Assembly (NCBI GenBank): GCA_030248215.1
Contig: JASANG010001017.1
Coordinates: 1-64,000 of the forward strand
DNA: 64,000 nt
Source of the DNA: Enoplolaimus lenunculus
Taxonomy: Eukaryota; Nematoda; Enoplea; Enoplida; Thoracostomopsidae
Direction: 5' to 3'
A program made the position numbers and the translations under genes. The stretch's first letter is position 1. Every line of letters starts with the position of its first letter. The notes beneath the pieces were generated by a model. The model did not search any database. It saw only the letters and a program-made list of their open reading frames with translations, and was not told where the DNA came from. Shown here one piece after another: positions 48,201 to 58,345 of the stretch.

Positions 48201-49925
48201 CTCCACAGCGGGGGGCCCCAGCACTTTTCGAAATTTTGATTTCCCCCCCGGCGAAAATTTTGCCGCCCCCAGGAAAGGCCCCCCGGCAAATTTTCGGCCG
48301 CCCCCAGCAAATTTTTTTGCTGCCCCCCCCCCGGGACTTTTCTGAGCCAAAAATTTTCAATGTTAAAACATAAAGACCTGGATTTTTTTAGGCGGACATT
48401 CGGCAAAATGTGACTTTATATTACGCTGAGTACTCATAATTTTTTAATAGCGTTACAAATACCGGTAGTAACTAGTACAATTCAATAATGAACTGAAAAA
48501 AGCCCAATTATATAAAGACCGTTTCAGGGCATACAGCATTCGAAAGTACCTTGCAGCAACAAGTTCAACCCGCCTGAGCCTTATGATAAACTGAAGCTGT
48601 GACTAATATATAAAATATATGTTAATCACAGTTTCAATTATAGATTATCTATATTTTATATAATTGTGCTTCTTTCAACTTCTGGTAAAGTTGTCAGTAA
48701 TATTAGTTAAAATTATTGTTATTAGCGTTTGCGGGGAATTTTTGTCATGTTGAGCGATGAGTAATCTTCAGTTGAGTTGGAAACACGACCTAGAATAAAA
48801 AAATGGTCCAAAAAGTCGGCTTGCAAATTTTTAAGCCTGCCCCCAGGACCCCCAGATCATTTGGGGGCCCCCAGGAAACGCCCCCCGGCGGAAATTTTCA
48901 ATCTGTGGAGAAGCCAGGACGTAACCTGTTGCACACGCTGCCAATTCTAAATCTGGGCTCCATGACACGGCCGTTATTTCCTCATCGAGACTAGCAACAC
49001 AAATAGCCTGCAAAAATAAAACTATGATAAGTTTTTAGTCAAAATATGCTTGAAGTTAAAATTATCCACAAATTTCATTGGTAAGTAAATTAAAAATAGG
49101 CACACTGTTAATAATCAAAAATACTGTTAAGCATAATTCTGTTTACTTTAATCAAAAATGTCTAGCTACACTGAATGCCATTCTCATTCGCCGATCTAAA
49201 TGTCTGCGCGATGTTGGTATATATGGTAAGCTGACTCAAAGCAAAAGTACGTAATTACGTATCAAAATTTAAAAGCTAATGCCGTTCTCATTCGCCAATC
49301 GAGACGTCTGCGCGATTGTGCCAAGGTAAGCCGAAGCAAAGCATAAGTACAAAAATACTAATCAAACATTAAAAACACACTTTGGAATAAAACTACGTAC
49401 ATCATCTGACACGACATCATACGTATAAACATCGCCGTGCCGCAATACTAAGCAAAGTAGCATCTGATCTGATAAAAAAGTCATATCAACAACCGTTTTG
49501 GTCAAGCTTGCCACATTCAACGCCGAAGCAGGTATAACTGATTTCTGAAAATTATACCATTTATTCAGTATCAAGTAATTATACTTGCCAGGCCAGCACT
49601 AGTTTTCAACTCAGACTTAATTTGTGTGCGCATCGCGTACAAGTATATGTGCTGAACACACACTACACTAAAATTTCAGATCGTTCCACATCAAGTGGTT
49701 TTATATGGTTTCATGGATACCGCAAACAAAATTAAAAAGCTAAACCCAATATAAAACTTTAAGTAAGAGACGTACTACTTCTCGCACGCTCAGGCTATAA
49801 ATAACGTCACCACTGATTGCAAAAACACAACGATTGAGGCTGTCCACTGCAATGTTACACAATACATGGTCTTCAGCAGATCCGAACAATAGGGAATTTG
49901 AGTACAGTAAATGTAAATTTTTCAT
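32681..49925 (-). CDS. ELP1: Elongator complex protein 1 (ELP1/IKBKAP orthologue), 32 exons
   Basis: ELP1 is the scaffold of the Elongator complex, which with ELP2 and ELP3 modifies wobble uridines of tRNAs in the cytoplasm. I reconstructed 32 minus-strand exons with GT/AG borders that join in one frame to 1320 aa, against 1332 in human. Nearly every exon shows recognisable blocks, such as [64 protein letters not shown] and DPKEYL. The protein should form two N-terminal beta-propellers, then an alpha-helical superhelix with a basic tRNA-contact segment near the C-terminus. Exon lists are in the next three entries. Least certain are the 12-residue shortfall at the exon 15/16 junction, the end of exon 11, the exon 17/18 junction and the 7-residue last exon. 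The gene is convergent with the kinase. Confidence 0.92.
33002..33328. mobile_element. hAT-type MITE with exact 8-bp target duplication, in ELP1 last intron
   Basis: Ends CAGAGTGCAACCGG and CCGGTTGTACCCTG are inverted repeats. The flanks are CTGCATAC on both sides (32994-33001 and 33329-33336). The 8-bp duplication and CAG ends fit hAT. The interior is rich in CCGGAGCC words, with no transposase. Confidence 0.88.
34264..34642. mobile_element. hAT-type MITE with exact 8-bp target duplication, ELP1 intron 29
   Basis: Terminal repeats CAGGGTGCAACCGGAATT and its inverse. Target duplication GACAACAC at 34256-34263 and 34643-34650. The 379-bp body repeats ACCGGAACCGGAA and has no coding capacity. 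Confidence 0.92.
36765..42238 (-). CDS. ELP1: ELP1 exons 16-26: start of the helical superhelix
   Basis: Exons: 42031-42238, 41453-41609, 41003-41081, 40404-40483, 39771-40042, 39309-39454, 38913-39036, 38306-38403, 37651-37852, 37073-37134, 36765-36827 (residues about 603-1099). Conserved blocks: [17 protein letters not shown] (exon 17), [11 protein letters not shown] (18), [13 protein letters not shown] (20), [13 protein letters not shown] (21), [12 protein letters not shown] (22), [12 protein letters not shown] (24) and [10 protein letters not shown] (26). The exon 17/18 junction is about six residues shorter than human, so a micro-exon may be missed. The last 31 nt of exon 16 lie within a transposon-like sequence (see 41800-42061). 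Confidence 0.87.
41800..42061 (-). mobile_element. Degenerate hAT-type MITE overlapping the end of ELP1 exon 16
   Basis: On the minus strand it begins CAGGATGCGG...ACCGGATAT and ends near CACATCCGACTCTG. The interior shares the word TTCAAGTTTTGATAC with the long inverted repeats of 50550-52772. It covers the last 31 nt of ELP1 exon 16, including the donor. No matching target duplication remains, so the borders are approximate. Confidence 0.6.
42632..49925 (-). CDS. ELP1: ELP1 exons 1-15: beta-propeller half
   Basis: In transcript order: 49776-49925 (start [12 protein letters not shown]), 49401-49544, 48926-49007, 47872-47952, 47530-47615, 47270-47378, 46877-46967, 46518-46641, 45453-45555, 44908-45144, 44415-44597, 44192-44237, 43792-43914, 43248-43351, 42632-42774. 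These encode residues 1-602. Conserved blocks include [17 protein letters not shown] (exon 3), [14 protein letters not shown] (exon 6), [14 protein letters not shown] (exon 7) and VVVPPPMGF (exon 11). Exon 12 (46 nt) has weak similarity but is needed to keep phase 1 to phase 2. Exon 11 could instead end ~10 nt further on at a second phase-1 donor. Confidence 0.88.
42925..43010. repeat. (GATA)n microsatellite in ELP1 intron 14
   Basis: Imperfect AGAT/GATA tetranucleotide run. Confidence 0.85.
45856..46335. mobile_element. hAT-like MITE with TAGGGATGTG ends, ELP1 intron 8
   Basis: The left end is TAGGGATGTGCCGAATAATC, and the right end reversed is TAGAGATGTG...AATCGGCAC. The interior repeats ATCGGCATCGG. 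A second inverted end-like motif at 46213-46231 suggests a nested or partly duplicated copy. No clear target duplication. Confidence 0.65.
48194..48917. mobile_element. GC-rich inverted-repeat element in ELP1 intron 3
   Basis: CTGGCTTCTCCACAG at 48194-48208 is the exact inverse of 48903-48917. Next to each end lie G/C runs (GGGGGCCCC, CCCCCCGGCG) in strong contrast to the AT-rich intron. The right end sits seven bases from the exon 3 splice donor. Superfamily unknown. Confidence 0.7.
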
Positions 49926-50549
49926 AGCGTTTCAATGATTAAGTGATATTTATTTGGTAACGCTAAGCATGAAAACACGTCCTATATATACGCGTAACCT
50001 TAAACGTACGTTACTCAAAATAAAAACTAAGAACCGGAAACAAAGGCACTGTTTACAAGCAAGCATAGCAATAGCATACCAACAGGCATATGCTTAGTTT
50101 ACTGATGCATGCCTGTTTGCCAACAGCATGTGCGTCGACAGTCGACGATGCAATTTGCGGGAGTGGCGGGGTGCATGCTTGATCAATACTAGATGATAAG
50201 TGGTATTGTGGACAAACGACGGATAGGTGTTCGCGCAGACAAAGTGTACAAGTTGTTCACTGTGACATCCATTCACCTAATTTACAACCATCGATTATGT
50301 GAACTTACAACTAACATTAACCTACTATGACGGATCTCAAGTAACACCTATATAATATGAAATCTTCAGTTAGCTTTATCCCTCCTGCCTCAATGATAAC
50401 GCTATACGTACGTAAATTTAATTAATGTCAATGGAACTTTGCAATGTCTTTGATGCTAAAATGTTTTAAGAAAAATCATGCTCGTTACTCTTCCCAACTC
50501 TTACATCTTTACATAGAGTACGTGTTCTCTGGTCTTACTAACATTAATC
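49926..50549. other. Upstream region of ELP1
   Basis: Should contain the ELP1 promoter and 5' leader on the minus strand. I see no clear TATA box or initiator and no other gene. Confidence 0.5.
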
Positions 50550-52772
50550 CAGTGTGCGACCGGATATCCGGTTCCGGTGTAATATCCGGCAAAAACTGAT
50601 CGGTATCCGGTATAAACTGTTTTTACAAGTGATCGTCTTTAACACCTTGTTGCGATTACATTTCTGGACAAGCCAAGAAGTTCAAGTTTTGATAAGTTTT
50701 CAGCTACCTTCAACGTATGTACGTTAGCGAGAGCTAAACGCATTTTTGCATTAAATAATTTCAGTTTATAAGCAGTAATTATCAATTTTAAAAGACGAAA
50801 ACTTTGAGCACGCTAAAAGTACAGCGAAAAAAATTATTTTAACATATGCAATATCCGGTATCCGGTTTCTGTTCCGGTAAAAGGTTAAATATTCGTATCC
50901 GGTTCCGGATTCCGGCAAATCAATATTCGATCGTACCATGGTTCTAGATTTGCTGCCGGAAGCTTCTACGGAAAGCGTAACGCTGAAAAAGGTGAAGATA
51001 AAACAACCGAAGCAACGGTCGAGCAACAGGCGGAAGGAACGGTGACTGACGGTCTGCATTCCGAGTCACGGCGGTGAGCGCCACGTTGAATTGACGGTGC
51101 CGGAAACAGTGCTGGAAGGGAGTGATATCTCCAAGTCGATCAAGGGATCGGATGTCATCACGGGAGGACAAGCGTCAGGCTGATAGAAAAAGGAACCGTT
51201 CATGATAGATTGGGACTAGGAGGTGGTCGCGTTGCCAAATATTCCGGAGCTTGACGTACAGATGTTGTTGGAAGGCGGGCGCTCGTGTTCGGACTTCGAA
51301 TATCGATTACACGCCTACTATTTTCCTGTCAACGAACGAGTGCGATTTCGTCGTGGAATTTTGACGGAAAAGGTGCTCGACGAAATACTGAAGGCGTGGG
51401 AAATTCAATTTTTGGGTGTTATGCGAAATCATTGTGGGCGCATATGTTGCGTAAGACTCCGTATCGACGCAGTGCCTTTTGGTATGCACTACCTGCGATT
51501 TATATACTTATTTCGCGTGCTTTCTTATGGAGAAATACAGGGATACGAAAGCGGAAGTCGTGCCGCATTATCAGATATTTAAGAAGATGCATGCCATCAG
51601 ACTTTATTGGCACGAGCGCGATAGATTCGATAAGGCAAACATCGCATATATGCTGCTGTTGAAAGCGAAGCCCGCTGATTAGAAATTGCCGCGAATGTAT
51701 AAGGAATTGTCCAACTGGTAAAAAACCATGGCGCTAGCCACGAGTAAATAATTGACGAGTGGTGAAAGTTATGAATTCTACTGGGCTTCACTACATTTCA
51801 ATCGGAATCACGAAAACGATAATCCGCAATGTCATCCGTGGAGGAATGTACAGGAAAAACCGTATGCATCAGAATACGAACGCGAAATGAATTTGTTCGA
51901 CAATTCGGGTAATTGGCCGTATAAAGCTAATCGAGAACGGAATCGCGTGAGTAAATTTCATGAACGAAGTGTGCATATCATGGACAAGTATAGAAATGCT
52001 CCGAATGGGGACAAGCTGCGTGCGCGAAAAGTAACTCGTGCAGAACGTGGGAGCTTTTGGCAGGGTAGCCAGTATGATACTCGCGCGGAACGCAAAGTAT
52101 CCAGTGTTATAGAGAAATGTATTTGGTACCCAAAGAGGTTAACGATGAGAAAGATGAGGATGATTACGCGGAGGTAGTTGAGGAATTAAGTAGCTGGCGG
52201 AGGGCCCATGATCCGTAATATTCGAATAGCAAGGCATTGTCGGAGAAGACGGCGAAAAGCGCCACAGTGGAGGACTCCGCCTCAAGCGGAAGATGAGGAT
52301 GTGTCGCGACAAGAAGAAACCGGGCGCCACGACATTGGTGACGAATGTTACGCTACTCGGCAAAAGCGTCGCTAGCACGAGTAGCATGGTACAGGGTCGC
52401 ATTTCTGTCATTTTTCCAGGCGAGATACTGGATAATGTATCTATTAAAATAATTTATTTTCCCCTGTAATTTTTCCGTCTGTTATAAGGTTCAAAATTGT
52501 TGCTGACAAACTGAAATTCTTTAATGCAAAAATGCATCAAATTCTCGCTAGCTTACCTAACTTAAAAATAGCTGAAACGTATCAAAACTTGAACTTCTTG
52601 ACTTGCCCAAAAATGTAATCGTAACAAGATGTTAACGCCGCTCACGTGTGAAAAATAGGTTTATAGGTTTAGTACAATCATGAATATCCCGTATCCGGCA
52701 GGTTTATACCGGATGCCGGAGCCGGATATCAGTTTTTGCTGAACATTAAACCGGATATCCGGTCACACCCTA
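50550..52772 (+). mobile_element. 2.2 kb element with ~390-bp terminal inverted repeats and damaged internal coding DNA
   Basis: The left segment (50550 to about 50945) aligns along its length with the inverse of about 52378-52772. Shared words include ACCGGATATCCGG, GCGATTACATTT (GATTACATTT in both), AAGAAGTTCAAGTTTTGATA and TTTTTGCATTAAA. The ends resemble the hAT-like MITEs in ELP1 introns. The ~1.4 kb interior is less AT-rich and holds overlapping open frames (51223-51582, 51479-51682, 51752-52177) whose composition looks coding (Trp, Arg, Glu, Tyr rich) but which match no family I know. The coding DNA appears broken. It could be a captured host gene or the element's own protein. No target duplication identified. 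Confidence 0.65.
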
Positions 52773-52819
52773 ACGCTCATTGATTGCCGTCAACCAAATA
52801 ATCATCATTCGCGAAACCT

Positions 52820-53218
52820 AAACTGGAAAAATTCGACGAGTATTTTACAAGCTGTAGCAGCAAACTAGTGGTGCAATATATTTCCAGTATCTGATCTGAT
52901 TTCTGTTTCTGTTCTGGCTAAAAATGAATTCCTTTTTCGTTCCTGCATCCCGTAAAATATAGCTCCTGTTGGAAGACTGGTTGGTACAGCAAGGTTTAGC
53001 CCAGAAACTTTTTGATTCAAATTGGGGAAATTCGAAGAGTATTTTACAAGCTGTAGCAGCAAACTAGTGGTGCAATATATTTGCAGTATCTGATCTGATT
53101 TCTGTTACTGTTCCGGCTAAAAATGAATTTCTTTTTCGTTCCTGCATCCCGTAAAATATAGCTCCTGTTGGAAGACTGGTTGGTACAGCAAGGTTTAGCC
53201 AGGAACTTTTTGATTCAA
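52820..53218. repeat. ~199-bp tandem duplication (two units)
   Basis: The block beginning TATTTTACAAGCTGTAGCAG at 52841 recurs at 53040 and stays near-identical through TTTTTGATTCAAAT. The units differ at only a few bases. Confidence 0.88.
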
Positions 53219-54309
53219 ATGCGCAAACGTTACCGCTCAGCTGACGGCCACATAAACAGGTTAATAATGTATTCTGGTGGTAAAGAAAACATTCTTTTTT
53301 TGGGACTCCACACTTAATGAAGTGGAGAAACGTACGACCTCGTCACTAGCTATACAATTTCTAAAGTTCGCCCTTGAAAATTAATCACGCCAATAGTTAA
53401 ATATTCTCAATGAATCTATTATGTATGATCTTATGGTAGGCATTAAACTTTAAGCTGCCGGCATTTATCGTTTCCGTCACAATTGTAGTAGTTATGGTAA
53501 AACGTGAGGTCTGTTTTCAAGTTTTCGCATTATAAAAGAAGTCAAATCAGGCTCGATTTTTTCTTCTGTAAAATCTCTGGTTTGCGTGAACATAGTCGAT
53601 CATTAGTTCTAACTGTCAAATAATGGCACAGCTTCTGAACTCTTGTCCAACTATGTTAACAATTTGAATAATGACCAGGAGTGCAGCGCAGCCAGTCCTG
53701 TGTAGGCTTGGAATTCCACTGGTTTGGTAAAGAAAAATTGCAAGCATAATTTTGGCTGGGAAAACTGGAAAAGTTGGAAATTCAGGCGCTTAAAATATTC
53801 CTTCAAAAACAAGGAAAAGTGGAAGAGTTAAACGTTTAGGTTCTCTATAGGTCTGGTAGGGAAGAAACTGTCTCGTTGGTTTTTTGGAAAATTGGGATGT
53901 GTTGTTTGGTTCGGAAAACGGGAACGGGAAAAGTGGAAGATTAAAAAGCGTAGCTATACGACTCCTTTTGGTTGGAAGGAAAAGTTAGAGGTGTAGGCGA
54001 GATTCATAGACCGCGAAAACTGGAAAACTATAAACGTACAGGTTTTCTCTAGTCTGGCAGGGAAGGAACAGTTTGGTTGGTCTGACTGTGAAATTATGTT
54101 TATGCGGTTCGGTTAGGAAAACAGGAAAAGTGAAAAAGTAGAAAATTCCAGCCATGGTATATGATTCTTTTGGTTGGTACGGAAACTTGGCCCCCAAACC
54201 CCATGCACTAAGCATTTTATTACTGAAACCGCTAAAATTAATATTGAAATAGTTTTCAACAGTTCTGCACTAACCATTTTGTTACTGAAACCGCTAAGTA
54301 GTATTACTT

Positions 54310-55115
54310 ATCAAAACTGTGCCACCTGTCCCGCTAACTGGCCCGCTTTCTCAACTGTCCCACTGTCCCAACTGTCCCGCTGTCCCAGCTGTCCACCTGT
54401 CCCGCTGTCTCAACGGTCCCGCTGTTCCAACTGTCCTAACTGTCCCGCTGTCCCAAATGTCTCGCTGTCCCAACTGTTCCAACTGTCCCACAGCTGTCAA
54501 GCTGTCCCAACTGTTCCGTCGCCCTACAAGTCCCAATGTCCCAACAATCTCTCTATCCCAACTGTCCCGCTGTCCCAACTGTCCCGCTGACCCAACTGTC
54601 GTTGTCATAACTCTCCCGATGTCCCACGGTCCCAACTGTCCAGCTGTCCCAACTATCCCTCTGTCCCAACTGTCTCGCTGTCCAACTGTTTTGCTGTCCC
54701 AGCTGTTCCAACTGTCCCACTGTCCCAACGGTCCCACTGTCCCAACTGTCCCGCTCACCCAACTGTCGTTGTCATAACTCTCCCGATGTCCCACGGTCCC
54801 AACTGTCCAGCTGTCCCAACTGTGCCGCTGTCCCAACTGTCCCGCTGCCCCAACTGTCCCGCTGTCCCAACTGCTCCGCTGTCCCAATTGTCTCGCTATC
54901 CCAGCTGTCCCACTGTCCCAACTGTTTCGCTGTCCAAACTGTCCAGCTGTCCTAACTGTGCCGCTGTCCAAACTGTCCAGCTGTCCTAACTGTGCCGCTG
55001 TCCCAACTGTCCCGCTCTCCCAACCGTCCCGCTTTCCCAACTGTCCCAACTGTCAAGCTTTACCAACTGTACCGCTATCCCACTGTTCCAACTGTCCGCT
55101 GTCACAACTGTTCGC
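54310..55115. repeat. 17-bp minisatellite (CTGTCCCAACTGTCCCG)n
   Basis: About 45 diverged units over 0.8 kb. As 17 is not a multiple of three and the unit has no stop in any register, every frame reads a 17-residue periodic peptide. Long open frames on both strands (for example 54351-55049 minus) are artefacts of this. Confidence 0.92.
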
Positions 55116-55517
55116 ATTGTTTATTTTGTGTACTCCTGGTACGTTGCTGTCCCGGCAAAGTGTTACAGCGTTTAGGGTAACATTGGTCCTGCTTAGTATC
55201 CCTTCAAATTGCCGGTCGGCCCACAATTTGTCTTAATAAACGTGAAAAATTTTGTGGGTGGGAACCCGGACTTACAATATATGTCTATCTGTCGTAGAGA
55301 AAAGATAAACAAAAGTATAAACGTTCCCATGCAAAACGTCCAACCGAATAGCAGGAAAATAATTTTAGTCCAATGTCCAGGTTTTGCTTGCGTCTGTTTT
55401 GTATGTACTGAGTGGCGAATCTGAATAAGACCTCAGACATAAAGTGATAAAAATTAACAATTACAATTCCGAATGGGTTGATTTTACCAACAAACTAGTT
55501 GTCACCAATAACGCATC

Positions 55518-56316
55518 CAGAGGGGGCAAGGAGGGCGTACGCCACCCAGCAGAAAGCTTTTGTGATAAAATGGTACGATCCCTATCTAACAATTTCCCCC
55601 TCAGAAAATGTGTTGTAAAGAAATAAGGTCCCTAATTTTTGCCTCAGTATTTTTGTGATAGATAAGTTCTTTACCTTACAATTTTTCCCATCAGAAAATT
55701 TTTGGCGACAAAATGATAACGTCCTGCCCTACTTTACAATTTTTCCACCTCACAAAATTTTTTGGTGGTAAAATTATAAAGGTTTCTACCTTATATACAA
55801 TTTTTGAGTTTCGTAACATTTACCACCCCGTCCGCCGTCACAAATTCCTGGATCTGCCGCTGGTTGTCGCAATGAGTTGCCGATTAATTACACATTACGA
55901 CGGTTCTGGAAGGAAACTGAAGATAACATTTAATGATTGTTTGATGTCACCATTACTCTGAAACCAGCCTCTGAGTCAACTGCAGAAGTTTGGCCAACCC
56001 ATATATCTCACCAAAAGCAAAGAGAATCAAACTTGATGTGAAAAATGTCTTCATGTTAAACGATGTGTATACAGCGTCGAATTCAGGGATTTTTGAGGGG
56101 CGGGCGGGGTGGCTAATGTAATGAAACGCAAAAACTGTAAGGTTAGGAGGGATCTTATCATTTTACCATCAAAAAGATTCTGAGGGAAAATTTAGGGACC
56201 TTATCATTTTATCATCAAAAAGTTTCCTGAGGCGAAAAAGTTGTAAGGTAGGGACATTACCATTTTTTCACAAAAAATTCTGATGGGGGGCGTACGCCCC
56301 CCCTGCTCCCCCTCTG
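55518..56316. mobile_element. Nested ~0.8 kb inverted-repeat element
   Basis: CAGAGGGGGCAAGGAGGGCG at the left pairs with the inverse of GGGGGCGTACGCCCCCC...CCCCCTCTG at the right. Interior words TTTTGTGATAAAATGGTA and TAAGGTAGGGAC occur in inverted arrangement. No coding content. No clear target duplication. Confidence 0.65.
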
Positions 56317-56708
56317 TGGTCCGATAGTGTGTATACAAGTTACACCGCCAATAAAAATATCAAACACCATTGATAAGCTAAAGCGTCTAAATTTTCCACT
56401 TTTCCTGTTTTCCAAACAAACTTTACACTACACATTTACCCGATTGAACTAGGAATATTCAGGCTTATGAATCTTTGACTTTTCTAATTTTGCAACCAAA
56501 TTTTAAAAGCTTGTGATTTTTTCTGTTAAACCCGCGTAGTTCCTAGCAGTCATACAAGAGTGGCTGCGCTGCACTCCTGGTCATAAACTTTCCACCTTGC
56601 AAAATGGGAAGCCCCTATGCTATACATGGGCCTTAGTTTGCAATGCAGTGGAATCTGTTGTTGTTTAAGCTACCAAAATAACAAACTATGCTCGCTTGAA
56701 AGATAATA

Positions 56709-56735
56709 AATTGTGTGAGAAGGGGTTATAATTTT
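56709..56735. repeat. Terminal fragment resembling the TTAA MITE
   Basis: GTGTGAGAAGGGGTTA resembles the right end of 22991-23260. Only the terminus is present. Confidence 0.4.
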
Positions 56736-57311
56736 AAAGTATTACAAAAATTTTGGCATTTCTCGTGAAGGTCTCATGATATACAACCTGCACTGACCAC
56801 TTTTATGTCATTCGTTGCATAAAACAGCCATTTCATAATTGCCGTTAATCTTTCCTACTACTTTGTAGGGGCCTGCATTATCACACAAAGGTAAAAATCG
56901 GACAAAAATGTTTGGGGGACATATGTGGCCCCACAATAACAATGTCATAGCTGCACTTGCTAAAACCAGACTTGCGTGCAATCGAGTTGATAATGTCCCG
57001 CCGAACAATAATTCAACAAGTTCATCACAAACAGAATCGTAGCTAAAGCAGGACTGAGTTTATAAAATTTTACAATATATAAATTAAACAATATACTAAA
57101 CGTAGAAAAAATTTGATTTTTGGCTTTTTAGATATGTCGATATCGAAAAGTTTCAACCAGAGACAGTTTGGAGAGGAACACATCGCGAATGTATTTTTGC
57201 CGTTTTTATGGTTTAACTCCATTTTATGCAGGGAGCCATTCAGCGGTTTATGGGGCTTCGGATCCCGAACCACGGTACTGGATACAGCTGAAGTTTCAAG
57301 TATAAGTTTAG

Positions 57312-57656
57312 CCAAGAGTGGATGATCACTTTAACAAGAGTGTGCAACTGGGTACATTCTGTGTATTAAAGAATGTACCGGCACGCGTTGCGTTTTTGAC
57401 CAACCCCCCTAATTTTGGGGGGGTCAATTTTACGTTCATTTTACACGTGTATCCGCCAGCCAACACCGAAAATATAATCGGACCACATTTTAGTATATAC
57501 AATAGCAGATGAATTTCAACATCGATGGAGATTTTGACCCCCCCCCCAAATACGGGAGGGGGGTAAGCCAAAAATGCAACGCGCGCTGGGTACATTTTTT
57601 CCACATAGAATGTACCCAGTTGCATACTCTTGTTAAAGGGTATCATGCACTCTTGG
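57312..57656. mobile_element. Palindromic MITE with 5-bp target duplication
   Basis: Ends CCAAGAGTG.ATGAT and the inverse extend into long inverted repeats (CTTTAACAAGAGT.TGCAACTGGG). TTTAG flanks both sides (57307-57311 and 57657-57661). Poly-C/G runs lie inside both arms. 345 bp, no coding content. Confidence 0.8.
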
Positions 57657-58306
57657 TTTAGCTAAACACCTTAAGTATAGCTGCAAAATTTTATTCACTT
57701 TGAAATTCAATAAGTACATATATTCGCTTTGCACTATACGGACTCTGCCTGGTATCTCCTAAACTTACCACATTGTGTTTTAAATTTGTGCTGAACAAAA
57801 TAAAGCACATGATGGTTGTGGATTAATGGTTTAAAGAAACTTTTTGCTATAAATCACTTATAATATGTGTAATTGTGCTCAAATTTAGCAGGTTTGTTTA
57901 TGCGGATAAAGACAGCGATTCATTAGCTGACGGAAACTGAATGAACGTTTGATAAGCATACTAAGGTTTCTTTGTTGAATTTTATTGTACGAAATGTATT
58001 CGGATGGACAACAATTTTTCACTCTTTTCTTAGCATTATTTCTAAACGATTTAGCTGAAGAATTACGTTTGCGATCTATGTTTTTTTTCGTTTAACTTAA
58101 CAGCTTCATAGCCTGTATAGATAGATCAGAGCTAAATACAATTATTGTTTTATGCAACGCAATTTTTGTATTTAGCACAATTTGAATTTCAAAAATTTTA
58201 TTAATGGTGTCTGAGGAATGAGCAATTCTAAAATGCAACTCTACATATTATAGGCACATCTTGGATGTTGCCGTTGCATATATGTTAGGTGGGAAGAGTG
58301 TGTTTC

Positions 58307-58345
58307 TTGCTGTTTTTTGAGACGGCCTGGATGCCATCGCTGTTA
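58307..58345 (+). repeat. Copy of the GAGACGGCCTGG palindromic repeat
   Basis: TTTTTTGAGACGGCCTGGA followed by TGTTAAAAG, matching 61223-61262. The hairpin is degraded here. Confidence 0.5.

Larger units (their letters stand above)
53671..56584. mobile_element. 2.9 kb element with perfect 24-bp terminal inverted repeats
   Basis: Bases 53671-53694 (ATGACCAGGAGTGCAGCG...) are the exact reverse complement of 56561-56584. Inside are GGAAAA-rich words near the left end with inverse copies near the right end (about 56395-56415), a 17-bp minisatellite (54310-55115) and a nested inverted-repeat element (55518-56316). No transposase frame recognised, so it is non-autonomous. Confidence 0.75.

Noticed and set aside
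48075-48406. Gly/Pro-rich minus-strand open frames in an ELP1 intron
   Set aside because: They derive from the G/C runs of an inverted-repeat element and fit no splice phase of ELP1.
54319-55049. Open frames of 152 and 232 codons on opposite strands
   Set aside because: They are periodic translations of the 17-bp minisatellite, open in every register; no gene-like composition.
57318-57646. Opposed open frames of 64 and 106 codons
   Set aside because: Both lie within a palindromic MITE and mirror each other.
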